A DNA stretch of 17,198 nt from an uncultured Caulobacteraceae bacterium (GTDB lineage Bacteria > Pseudomonadota > Alphaproteobacteria > Caulobacterales > Caulobacteraceae). The position numbers were made by a program, and so were the translations under genes. Where the stretch lies: the NCBI GenBank assembly GCA_946480495.1, contig CAMLKO010000005.1, positions 1-17,198 of the forward strand, given 5' to 3'. Numbering within the stretch: position 1 is the first letter of the stretch; every line of letters starts with the position of its first letter. The notes under the pieces were generated by a model, which was not told where the DNA came from, did no database searches, and saw only the letters and a list, made by a program, of their open reading frames with translations. Below are positions 7,598-14,082 of this stretch, in pieces.

Positions 7598-8175
7598 GCC
7601 GCCCTCCTGGGAACCGCGTGGCCATGCTCCCACCACAGCAGGCCGGTGGTGGAGTCCGGGTAGGGCACGAAGCTCATCTTTTCGGTCAGCAGCCGCCGGC
7701 CGGCCTCGGTGGCGGCGCGGACGAAGAAGGGCTGCTCGGGCAGCGCGGCCAGCACCGCCCAGCTGCCTTCCACGATCACCTTGGCGGCTTCCCGCGTCGC
7801 TCCGGCGATTCCCCAGCCGTAGACCGCTGCCGGCTCCTCGTTGCGGGCCACGGCGTGCTCGAGGCTCGGATTGAGCGCGTTGAACGTCTCGGACCGGACC
7901 GCGGCCAGTCCCGCGCCGTTCAGCAGCACCAGCGCGATCAGGCCGGTGATCCAGCCTTCCTCGCGCAGGACGTAGAAGCCGTAGCCGGTGCGGCTATGGA
8001 GGGCGTGCAGCGCCGCCTCGCCCGCCACGTGCGGACTGATCAGGCCGGCCGCCAGCGCGCGGACCGCGCCCAGCTCGTTCACGCCCGCTTCGGCGAAGCC
8101 CAGCGGCGTCAAACCGTCGCGCAGCGCGCGCGCCGAGCGGCTTTGCGCTATGCTGTCTGCAGCAGAATGTCTCAT
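7594..8175 (-). CDS. Protein of unknown function, first gene of the GNAT/isochorismatase-fold operon
   Basis: This 193-residue protein was not recognised. It has no signal peptide. A hydrophobic stretch at about 75-92 (GWITGLIALVLLNGAG) fits a buried strand-helix better than a membrane span, because charged segments lie on both sides. The segment AVYGWGIAGATREAAKVIVE at 117-136 and the closing FVRAATEAGRRLLTEKMSFV at 151-170 have the look of the second half of a GNAT-like fold, where a similar helix precedes the GF strand. This is a weak inference, and no acetyl-CoA loop is visible. The gene is divergent from the LysR-type regulator, starts 105 bases from it, and overlaps the GNAT gene by ATGA. 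It is probably the LysR target and works with the two downstream products. A GGAG tract sits four bases from the ATG. Confidence 0.8.
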   Translation of the reverse strand: MRHSAADSIAQSRSARALRDGLTPLGFAEAGVNELGAVRALAAGLISPHVAGEAALHALHSRTGYGFYVLREEGWITGLIALVLLNGAGLAAVRSETFNALNPSLEHAVARNEEPAAVYGWGIAGATREAAKVIVEGSWAVLAALPEQPFFVRAATEAGRRLLTEKMSFVPYPDSTTGLLWWEHGHAVPRRAA

Positions 8176-8279
8176 GCTCCAGCCTCGATTGCCTGTTGCA
8201 CAGGTTTCGTAGAGCGTGCAGACGGGGTCCGAGGAGCCTCAAAGGTTGCAAGGGTTCCTTGCGTTTCTGGAGGGTGGGT
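8176..8279. promoter_or_regulatory. Divergent promoter/operator region with two inverted repeats
   Basis: These 104 bases separate the unknown-protein operon and the divergent LysR gene. Two perfect short inverted repeats are visible: CCTGT-TGC-ACAGG at 8192-8204, close to the minus-strand operon start, and GCAAGG-GTT-CCTTGC at 8248-8262, just before the LysR ribosome-binding site. LysR-type regulators commonly bind dyads in such divergent regions to control the target operon and themselves. Which of the two, if either, is the site is not settled by sequence alone. Confidence 0.5.
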
Positions 8280-9293
8280 ATGCCGGACGTCGTGAGACGC
8301 AAGGCTGATTTCAGCGACTTGCGGCTCTTCTGGGCCGTAGCGGAGGCCGGCAGTTTCGGCGCCGCCGCACGGGCCCTCGGCATGAGCGCCTCCACCCTGA
8401 CCCGCGCGGTCGACAACCTGGAGGCGCGGCTCGAAGCCAAGCTGCTCGTCCGCGGCGCCCAGGGCGTCAGCCTCACCCCCGCCGGCGTGGTCGCCTTCAA
8501 GCGGGTTCAGTCCATGGAGCGGGCGGCCGCTTCGCTGGAGATGGAGCTGGCCGGCCACGACAAGTCGGCCTCCGGCGTCGTCAAGATCAGCGCGCCGGAC
8601 GGCATCGGCGGCGCCTTCCTGACGCCCCACGTCACCGACTTCCTGCGCGGCAATCCCGACATCGACCTGGTGCTCGACTGCGGCCTGTGGGTCGACCGCC
8701 CGCTCGACGGCGAGGTCGACGTGGCCCTGACCTTCACCAAGCCCACGCAGGAAGAGGTCGTTTCAAAGCCGCTGGCCTACTTCCACTACGGCCTGTTCGC
8801 CGCGCGCAGCCATCTCGACCTCTACGGCACGCCCGAAACGCTGCAGGAGACCTTGGCCCACCCCTACATCCATCACGTGGGCCAGGTGCATCAGCGCGAC
8901 GAGAAGGGCGCGGCCTTCCAGATGATGACCCGCCAGCGGCTGGTGACCAATTCCAGCGCCGTCTCCTTCAACGCGGTGCGCGAGGGCGCCGGGGTGCATG
9001 GGCTGCCCACGGCTATCCTGTCGATAGACCCCACGCTGGTGATGCTGGACGTGATCGTGAACGGGCCGGTGATCATGTGGCTCGTCCAGCGGCGCGAGAT
9101 GATGCGCTCGGCGCGCGTGAAGAAGGTGGTCGCCTGGCTGGAGGACGTCTTCGACCAGGCCACCCAGCCCTGGTACCGCGAGGAGTACGTGCCGCCCTCG
9201 GAATTCCAGCAGGAGCTCGCCCGCTACCTCGCCCGCCACCGCGGCGGCCCGGCCGAGGTCCCCGCGGAACCGCCGTTGCAGGAAAGCGCCTAG
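8280..9293 (+). CDS. LysR-type transcriptional regulator
   Basis: This 337-residue protein has an N-terminal winged helix at about 10-70 (DLRLFWAVAEAGSFGAAARA, MSASTLTRAVDNLEARL, LLVRGAQGVSLTPAG). A linker helix at about 75-95 and a substrate-binding-like effector domain at about 98-285 follow. It ends with a charged extension of about 40 residues (from YREEYVPPSEF) beyond the usual domain end. It is divergent from the operon of unknown protein, GNAT and isochorismatase-fold protein, and is most likely its activator or repressor. The effector cannot be read from sequence. The start at 8280 is chosen because GGAGGG lies five bases upstream and MPDVVRRKADFSDL leads directly into the DNA-binding domain. 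A frame to 8196 would add an unrelated 28-residue lead with no ribosome-binding site. Confidence 0.92.
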   Translation: MPDVVRRKADFSDLRLFWAVAEAGSFGAAARALGMSASTLTRAVDNLEARLEAKLLVRGAQGVSLTPAGVVAFKRVQSMERAAASLEMELAGHDKSASGVVKISAPDGIGGAFLTPHVTDFLRGNPDIDLVLDCGLWVDRPLDGEVDVALTFTKPTQEEVVSKPLAYFHYGLFAARSHLDLYGTPETLQETLAHPYIHHVGQVHQRDEKGAAFQMMTRQRLVTNSSAVSFNAVREGAGVHGLPTAILSIDPTLVMLDVIVNGPVIMWLVQRREMMRSARVKKVVAWLEDVFDQATQPWYREEYVPPSEFQQELARYLARHRGGPAEVPAEPPLQESA

Positions 9294-9295
9294 CC

Positions 9296-9313
9296 CGTTG
9301 CGGGGGCGCAACG
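9296..9313. terminator. Short hairpin between convergent LysR and MarR genes
   Basis: CGTTGCG at 9296-9302 pairs perfectly with CGCAACG at 9307-9313 around a GGGG loop, in the 26 bases between two convergent stop codons. There is no T-tract on either side, so intrinsic termination would be weak. Its position favours a bidirectional stop, but this is inference. Confidence 0.4.
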
Positions 9314-9319
9314 CTTCGG

Positions 9320-9805
9320 TCAGCTGGCGGCTTCGCCGGCCAGTTTGTCGGCCACGTCTTCCAGCCGCATCAGGAGGCGCTTGAGCGTCTCGACTTCCTG
9401 CGGCGTGAGGCCTGAGAGCAGCGCGGCCTCATAGGCCAGCGCCAGCGGCGCGATCTCCGCATGCAGCGCGCGGCCCTGGTCCGTCAGCGTCAGGATGTGC
9501 GAACGGCCGTCGGCCTCGTGCGCGGCCCGGCCGACCAGGTGGCGCGTGACCAGCCCGTGCGCCGCACGGCTCACCGTCACCTTGTCCATGGCCGTGCGCA
9601 GGACGATCTGCTGCTGGGTCATCGGCCGCTCGGCCAGCACGGCCATCAGCCGCCACTGCGGAATCGAAAGGCCGAAGCGGTCCTCGTAGGCCCGCGCGAT
9701 CAGCTTGCTGACCGCGTTGGAGGATATCGACAGGCGGTACGGGATGTAGTCGTCGAGGATCAGCGCCTCGGACCTGGGTTTGAAGCCCATAACACTCGCG
9801 TTCAT
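9320..9805 (-). CDS. MarR-family transcriptional regulator
   Basis: This 161-residue protein has the MarR winged helix. The leading helices are LSISSNAVSKLIARAYEDRF, then SIPQWRLMAVLAERPMTQQQ. The recognition helix is AMDKVTVSRAAHGLVTRHLV at about 72-91, and the wing has the family D-x-R-x-x-x-L-x-L-T pattern (ADGRSHILTLTDQG). MarR proteins are usually dimeric repressors relieved by small aromatic ligands. The gene lies 23 bases after the fumarylacetoacetate hydrolase gene on the same strand, so control of the tyrosine/homogentisate genes is a reasonable inference. The ATG at 9805 is preceded by GGGGGGAAG. A second Met five codons in (MGFKPRSE) is an alternative start. Confidence 0.92.
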   Translation of the reverse strand: MNASVMGFKPRSEALILDDYIPYRLSISSNAVSKLIARAYEDRFGLSIPQWRLMAVLAERPMTQQQIVLRTAMDKVTVSRAAHGLVTRHLVGRAAHEADGRSHILTLTDQGRALHAEIAPLALAYEAALLSGLTPQEVETLKRLLMRLEDVADKLAGEAAS

Positions 9806-9828
9806 AGATCTTCCCCCCGGTTGATCCG

Positions 9829-10833
9829 TCACGTCCCCGCGACCTGTTGCTCGATCGCGCCGAAGATCGAATGCCGCCGTGCGTCGCGCATTTCTATACG
9901 AACAACGTCTCCGTGGCGAAGGAATGGCGTCGATGCCTCGCCGGAGAGCAGGGTTTCGACCGTCCGCACCTCGGCGATGCAGCTGTAGCCGAGGCCGCCC
10001 TGGCCGATGGGTTTGCCCGGTCCGCCGTCCGGGCCCCGATTCGAAACCGTCCCCGAACCGATGATCGAGCCCGCCGACAGCGCCCGGGTCTTCGCGGCAT
10101 GGGCGATCAGCGCGCCGAAGTCGAAGGTCATGTCGACGCCCGCGTCCGCCCGGCCGAAGGGCTTGCCGTTCAGCTCGACCTCCACGGCGCCGTTGAGCTT
10201 GCCATCGCGCCAGCCGCCCAGCGCATCGGGCGTCACCGCCACCGGCGAAAAGGCCGACGCGGGCTTGGACTGGAAGAAGCCAAAGCCCTTGGCGAGCTCG
10301 TTCGGGATCAGGTTTCGCAAGGAGACATCGTTGACCAGCATGACCAGCCGGACGGCCGCCAGCCCCTCTTCGCGGCTCGCGCCCATCGGCACATCGCCCA
10401 CGATCACCGCCACCTCGGCCTCCAGGTCGCAGCCCCAGCTTTCGTCGGCCAGCGGGATCGGGTCGCGTGGACCCAGGAACCCGTCCGAGCCGCCCTGGTA
10501 GATCAGGGGGTCGGTCCAGAAGCTTTCGGGCATCTCCGCCCCGCGCGCCTTCCGCACCAGCGCCACGTGGTTCACGTAGGCCGAGCCGTCCGCCCACTGA
10601 TAGGCGCGCGGCAACGGCGAGGCGGCCTCGTGCTCGTGGAAGCGCGCGCGTGGCACGGACCCATGTTCGAGGCTTTCCGCGAGCCCGCGCAACAGCGGCT
10701 CGCACCTCTCCCAGTCGTCCAGCGCCGCCTGAAGCGTAGGCGCGATCTGCCGGGCGTCCGTGAACCAGGCGAGGTCATGCGACACCACCACCAACCGCCC
10801 GTCACGACCATCCTTCAGCGAGGCAAGCTTCAT
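9829..10833 (-). CDS. fahA: Fumarylacetoacetate hydrolase
   Basis: This 334-residue enzyme of the FAH fold splits fumarylacetoacetate into fumarate and acetoacetate, the last step of tyrosine breakdown. The likely metal ligands are D82 (ADGSAYVNHV), E138 and E140 (CDLEAEVAVI) and D169 (VNDVS), with H89 near the active-site base position. QSKPASAF (188-195) and IIGSGTVSNRGPD (257-269) are typical active-site loops. It is the shorter bacterial type, about 330 residues, compared with about 420 for the animal enzyme. Context supports the role: hpd and hmgA lie upstream on the same strand. However, a toxin-antitoxin pair on the other strand now separates it from them, so it may need its own promoter in the 56 bases before 10890. 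The ATG is preceded by AAGGAACGC. Confidence 0.9.
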   Translation of the reverse strand: MKLASLKDGRDGRLVVVSHDLAWFTDARQIAPTLQAALDDWERCEPLLRGLAESLEHGSVPRARFHEHEAASPLPRAYQWADGSAYVNHVALVRKARGAEMPESFWTDPLIYQGGSDGFLGPRDPIPLADESWGCDLEAEVAVIVGDVPMGASREEGLAAVRLVMLVNDVSLRNLIPNELAKGFGFFQSKPASAFSPVAVTPDALGGWRDGKLNGAVEVELNGKPFGRADAGVDMTFDFGALIAHAAKTRALSAGSIIGSGTVSNRGPDGGPGKPIGQGGLGYSCIAEVRTVETLLSGEASTPFLRHGDVVRIEMRDARRHSIFGAIEQQVAGT

Positions 10834-10863
10834 GCGCGTTCCTTGAAAATGACCCCAAACGGT

Positions 10864-10875
10864 GTCACATGTGAC
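10864..10875. promoter_or_regulatory. 12-bp palindrome before the toxin-antitoxin operon
   Basis: GTCACATGTGAC is a perfect palindrome 14 bases before the antitoxin ATG. It lies in the 56-base divergent gap between that gene and fumarylacetoacetate hydrolase. Antitoxins usually repress their own operon through such dyads, so it may be the antitoxin operator. A TTGAAA at 10843-10848 could be a -35 element for the plus strand, but no good -10 element was seen. Confidence 0.5.
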
Positions 10876-10889
10876 GGAGAAAGAATGTC

Positions 10890-11126
10890 ATGTCCGCCCA
10901 GCCGAAGCCACGTCCGAAGTCCACCAGCGCCGCTCGCACCCGTGCGTATCGCGAACGCATGCGCGCCCAGGGCCTGAAGCCCGTGACGATCTGGACGTAT
11001 GACATGAACGATCCCGCCTTCGTCGCACGCATCCAGGAGCAGTCGCGCGCTTTGGCTAATACGCCCGCAGAGCTGGAAGCCATCGAGTGGATCGAAGCCA
11101 GCTTGGCTGAGGACGACCTCGATTGA
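10890..11126 (+). CDS. MazE-like antitoxin (DUF3018 type)
   Basis: This 78-residue protein has a basic N-terminus and the TRAYRERMRAQGLKPVTIW pattern of the small MazE-family antitoxins annotated as DUF3018. An acidic C-terminal tail (WIEASLAEDDLD) follows, which would wrap the toxin. It should bind the MazF-like toxin encoded next and repress the operon. Its stop overlaps the toxin start (TTGA, four bases), the usual coupled order of antitoxin then toxin. A GGAGA tract lies nine bases before the ATG. It is on the opposite strand from the flanking catabolic genes. Confidence 0.87.
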   Translation: MSAQPKPRPKSTSAARTRAYRERMRAQGLKPVTIWTYDMNDPAFVARIQEQSRALANTPAELEAIEWIEASLAEDDLD

Positions 11127-11455
11127 AACGAGGCGACGTCGTCGTCACCGTGATCCAAGGCGACCACGGTAAGCCACGGCCCGCAGTTGTCGTGCAGGCC
11201 GATGAGATGAACGCCGCTCATCCGACGCTCATTGTCTGTCTGATCAGTAGCGAGATCACCGAGCATGAATTTCGGCTCACCCTTGCGCCAGATCTCGGAA
11301 CAGGGCTGCGTGTCCGGTCTCAAGTGATGATCGACAAGCTGCACGCGGTCAGGCGCGAAAAGATCGGCCAAAGAATCGGAGCCCTGAGTTCTGACCAGAT
11401 TGCGCTGCTCGATCGCAAGCTGGTCGCTGTTCTGGGCTTGGCGTCGCACGGTTAG
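11123..11455 (+). CDS. MazF/PemK-like toxin (endoribonuclease)
   Basis: This 110-residue protein matches the MazF fold: MKRGDVVVTVIQGDHGKPRP (1-20), then PAVVVQADEMN with the K-P-R-P-A-V loop bearing the conserved catalytic Arg, and a later SQVMIDKLHAVRREKIGQRI segment with the S-x-V-x-x-D-K pattern. MazF toxins cut single-stranded RNA and arrest growth when the antitoxin is lost. It starts with TTG inside the antitoxin stop. Its TAG overlaps the stop of the convergent 88-codon gene by two bases. Hand counts give roughly 53-65% GC per 60-base line, against about 70% in hmgA, which suggests later arrival. Both key motifs are intact, so it is probably functional. Confidence 0.9.
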   Translation: MKRGDVVVTVIQGDHGKPRPAVVVQADEMNAAHPTLIVCLISSEITEHEFRLTLAPDLGTGLRVRSQVMIDKLHAVRREKIGQRIGALSSDQIALLDRKLVAVLGLASHG

Positions 11456-11718
11456 CCCCTTGGAATGACCACGCTCTGCCGCGCGGCCTCGTCATAGAGC
11501 ACCTCGTTGGGGAAGACCGCCACCTCGCAGAGGATGTCGCCGCCTTCGTCCTCGACCCAGATGTAGCTACGCTCCACCTTCACGAACCGGCCCGACGGCG
11601 AGACGCCGTCGTAGGTGTCGCCCCAGGGCACCACGCGCTCGAGGTCGCGCCAGCTGAGCGTCAGCGCGCGCGCCAACTCATCGCGGGCCATTTCGGCGAG
11701 GTCGTCGTCGAGCGTCAC
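11452..11718 (-). CDS. Small protein of unknown function coupled to hmgA
   Basis: This 88-residue protein was not recognised. It has an acidic N-terminal helix (MTLDDDLAEMARDELARALT). Apparent beta strands follow (GRFVKVERSYIWVEDEGGD, then ILCEVAVFPNEVLYDEAARQ). It has no signal peptide, membrane span or metal-binding cluster. Its ATG overlaps the hmgA stop as ATGA, so it is co-translated with homogentisate dioxygenase and may act with it. Its TAA overlaps the convergent toxin stop (TAG) by two bases. The ATGA coupling and coding-like composition argue that it is real. Confidence 0.7.
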   Translation of the reverse strand: MTLDDDLAEMARDELARALTLSWRDLERVVPWGDTYDGVSPSGRFVKVERSYIWVEDEGGDILCEVAVFPNEVLYDEAARQSVVIPRG

Positions 11719-12845
11719 GGGGCCTTCCAGCTGTCGACGTAGGCGGCGTTCTCGACGGCGGCGGCGCCGTCACCGACCTCCAGCGGGTCGCGGGCGTCGA
11801 TCATCACGGCGTATTCGTCGGTCGCCGGTTTGGGCTGCGTATGCATGTTCTTCAGCGCCTTGGGATGCGGCCCGTGGGTGAAGCCGCTCGGATGAAAAGT
11901 AAGCATGCCGGCCTCGATGTGGTCGCGGCTGAAGAAGTCTCCCGCGTGATAGAACAGCACCTCGTCGTAGTCGTCGTTATTGTGGAAGAAGGGCACCTTG
12001 ATCGCGCCCGGATCGGTCTCGAACGGCCGCGGCGTGAAGGTGCAGACGACGAAGCGGTCGGCGACGAAGGTCGTGTGGACGCTCGGCGGCAGGTGGTAGC
12101 GGTGGCTCACCACCGGCCGGATGTCGCGCACGTTCAGCCTCACCGGCGCGAGCTCCCCGTGCCAGCCGACGGCGTCCAGGGGATTGTACGGATAGGTCAC
12201 GACCGAGACCTGCCCGCGCTTCTTGATCTCCACGCGGTGCTCGCCGGCCTCGTCCTGATGCGCCCGGAAGGCGTCGTCCATCACCGGCGTGTCCAGCATG
12301 GCCGGATCGAACACCGCATGGCCGCCCAGCATGCCCTTGTCGGGCAGGGTGAAGTGGCTGTTGGTCGCCTGGATGGTCAGTACGGCCGCGGGCTCTGCCG
12401 GCGCGAGTCGCCACATCGTCCCGCGCGGCAGGTAGATGTAGTCGCCAGGCTCGAAGGCGATGTGGCCGTAGTCGCAGAAGAGGTCGCCGCGCCCCTGGTG
12501 GATGAAGAGGAGCTGGTCGCCGTCGGCGTTCCTGGCCAGCGCCGGCATCGGCCCGGCCAGCTTCCAGAAGCGCATCTCGCAGGCGGCGTTGTGCAGCACC
12601 ACCGGCGCGGCCCACGGCGAGGGCGAAGGCTCGTTCAGCCGATTGAGATCGAACGCGCGCGGGCGCAGCGGCCCCTCGAACGACGACCAGCCGGTCGGCG
12701 GACGGCGGTGATAGAGGAAGGCGGCCGGGCCGAAGAAGCCCTCCTTGGAAACCTCGCGTTCGTAGGTCCCCTCCGGCAGGTCGGCGTGGGCCTGGCGGCT
12801 GTGCTTTCCCTGCGCGCCCCGTACGGGAATCCAGTTTCGCGCCAC
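11715..12845 (-). CDS. hmgA: Homogentisate 1,2-dioxygenase (short form)
   Basis: This 376-residue cupin-fold iron(II) dioxygenase opens the ring of homogentisate to maleylacetoacetate. The iron-site region shows FFHNNDDYDEVLFYHAGDFF (H288 with D294 or E295 as the acidic ligand) and GMLTFHPSGFTHGPH with H318 and H324. The H-x5-H-G-P spacing matches the human and Pseudomonas enzymes as I recall them. A cupin segment at about 111-145 (LLFIHQGRGDLFCDYG, EPGDYIYLPRGTMWRL) also fits. The usual length is about 430-445 residues, so this is the compact bacterial form. The start is GTG, one base after the hpd stop, with AAGGAG eight bases upstream. Expression is therefore tied to hpd. Confidence 0.9.
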   Translation of the reverse strand: MARNWIPVRGAQGKHSRQAHADLPEGTYEREVSKEGFFGPAAFLYHRRPPTGWSSFEGPLRPRAFDLNRLNEPSPSPWAAPVVLHNAACEMRFWKLAGPMPALARNADGDQLLFIHQGRGDLFCDYGHIAFEPGDYIYLPRGTMWRLAPAEPAAVLTIQATNSHFTLPDKGMLGGHAVFDPAMLDTPVMDDAFRAHQDEAGEHRVEIKKRGQVSVVTYPYNPLDAVGWHGELAPVRLNVRDIRPVVSHRYHLPPSVHTTFVADRFVVCTFTPRPFETDPGAIKVPFFHNNDDYDEVLFYHAGDFFSRDHIEAGMLTFHPSGFTHGPHPKALKNMHTQPKPATDEYAVMIDARDPLEVGDGAAAVENAAYVDSWKAP

Positions 12846-12846
12846 C

Positions 12847-13962
12847 TCAGGTCTCCTTCACGACGCCGCGGCGGATCTGGTCGAGCTCGATCGACTCGAA
12901 CAGCGCCTTGAAGTTGCCCTCGCCGAAGCCCTCGTTGCCCTTGCGCTGGATGATCTCGAAGAAGATCGGGCCGATCATGTTCTCGGTGAAGATCTGCAGC
13001 AGCAGACCCTGACCCTCGGTCGGCGCGCCGTCGAGCAGGATCTTGTCGGCCTGCAGCCGCTGGACGTTCTCGCCGTGCCCGGGCACCCGCTCGTTCAGCT
13101 GCTCGTAGTAGGTGTCCGGCGTCTCCTGGAACTTCACGCCGCGCTCCCGCATCGCCTCGACCGCATGGAAGATGTCGTCGGTCCCGAAGGCCAGGTGCTG
13201 GATGCCCTCGCCCTTGTAGTCGCGCAGGAACTCCTCGATCTGGCTCTGCTCGTCCTGGCTCTCGTTGAGCGGGATGCGGATCTTGCCGTCGGGGCTGGTC
13301 ATGGCCTTGGAGAACAGGCCCGTCACCTTGCCCTCGATGTCGAAGTAGCGGATTTCGCGGAAGTTGAAGACCTGCTCATAGAAGTCCGCCCAATGCGCCA
13401 TGCGGCCGCGATGGACGTTGTGGGTCAGGTGGTCGAGGTAGGTCAGGCCCATGGAATTGCGGGTTTCGGCCTCCACGGCGCCCTCGATCGGCACGAAATC
13501 GACGTCGTAGATCTCGTGGGCCCCGTAGCGGTCGACGAGATAGAGGTGCGAGCCGCCGATCCCCTCGATGGCCGGGATGTTCAGCTCCATCGGGCCGACC
13601 GGCCCCTGCACCGGCGTCGCGCCGCGCTCCACCGCCAGCCGGAACGCTTCGGCCGCATCGCGCACTCGGAAGGCCATGGCGTTGGCCGAGGGGCCGTGCT
13701 GCTCGCGGAAGTCGGCGGCCTGGCCGGTCGGCTCCATGTTGAGGATCAGGTTGATGTCGCCTTGCCGGAACCGCAGCACGTTCTTCGAACGATGCTTCGA
13801 CACCGCCGTGAAGCCCATCAGCTCGAACAGGCCCTTCAGCCGCTCCGGCTCGGGGGAGGTGAACTCGACGAACTCGAAACCGTCGGTCCCCAGCGGGTTG
13901 TCGAACAGGTCCTTGGGCGCGTCGAGGTCACGGGGCTCGTAGGTGTGCGCTTGGGCGGTCAT
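12847..13962 (-). CDS. hpd: 4-hydroxyphenylpyruvate dioxygenase
   Basis: This 371-residue non-heme iron(II) enzyme turns 4-hydroxyphenylpyruvate into homogentisate, the second step of tyrosine catabolism. The two-barrel vicinal-oxygen-chelate fold is visible, with the metal ligands in the C-terminal half: H178 (LDHLTHNV), H256 ([12 protein letters not shown]) and E336 ([10 protein letters not shown]). The family C-terminal helix [20 protein letters not shown] is intact. Length is normal for bacterial forms. The start at 13962 is chosen because AGGAGG lies seven bases upstream. The longer frame to 14001 has no such site and would add a non-homologous lead. It is the first gene of the run hpd, hmgA and the 88-residue protein, and its promoter must lie in 13963-14082. 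Confidence 0.96.
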   Translation of the reverse strand: MTAQAHTYEPRDLDAPKDLFDNPLGTDGFEFVEFTSPEPERLKGLFELMGFTAVSKHRSKNVLRFRQGDINLILNMEPTGQAADFREQHGPSANAMAFRVRDAAEAFRLAVERGATPVQGPVGPMELNIPAIEGIGGSHLYLVDRYGAHEIYDVDFVPIEGAVEAETRNSMGLTYLDHLTHNVHRGRMAHWADFYEQVFNFREIRYFDIEGKVTGLFSKAMTSPDGKIRIPLNESQDEQSQIEEFLRDYKGEGIQHLAFGTDDIFHAVEAMRERGVKFQETPDTYYEQLNERVPGHGENVQRLQADKILLDGAPTEGQGLLLQIFTENMIGPIFFEIIQRKGNEGFGEGNFKALFESIELDQIRRGVVKET

Positions 13963-14082
13963 CGGCGGTCCTCCTGCGACATTCGCGCAAGATAGTAACA
14001 AACGAAACCATCAGTCGGAAGCGGGACGAGACATAAACGCCTGCGCCTGCTAACCGGTCCACACCGCCGCTCCGGAGCCTGC
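13963..14082. promoter_or_regulatory. Divergent intergenic region between hpd and the yqaA-dsbB-coq7 operon
   Basis: These 120 bases hold the start region of hpd on the minus strand and of the membrane-protein operon on the plus strand. An AT-richer stretch at about 13990-14012 contains an imperfect dyad, GATAGT (13991-13996) and ACCATC (14007-14012), separated by 10 bases, which could be a MarR-type operator. On the minus strand TACTAT within it could be a -10 element for hpd, but no good -35 was seen. A GGAG lies six bases before the plus-strand ATG. Confidence 0.4.

Noticed and set aside
6981..7625. A continuous minus-strand frame that would fuse a 214-residue lead to the isochorismatase-fold protein
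   Set aside because: The lead is a frame-shifted reading of the GNAT gene. The real GNAT frame has family motifs, and the hydrolase has its own ATG overlapping the GNAT stop.
9806..10705. Extended minus-strand lead before the MarR gene
   Set aside because: It is an off-frame reading of fahA. The MarR ATG at 9805 has its own ribosome-binding tract and begins at the family N-terminus.
10865..11449. 194-codon minus-strand frame across the toxin-antitoxin pair
   Set aside because: The plus strand holds two coupled genes with clear MazE and MazF motifs; the minus-strand translation has none.
10848..11470. AATGACC repeated at 10848-10854 and 11464-11470, flanking the toxin-antitoxin pair
   Set aside because: It could be an insertion footprint, but seven bases are easily matched by chance, one copy is inside the 88-codon gene, and no integrase or inverted ends are present.
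13963..14001. Upstream start for hpd at 14001
   Set aside because: It would add a 13-residue non-homologous lead. AGGAGG at correct spacing favours 13962.
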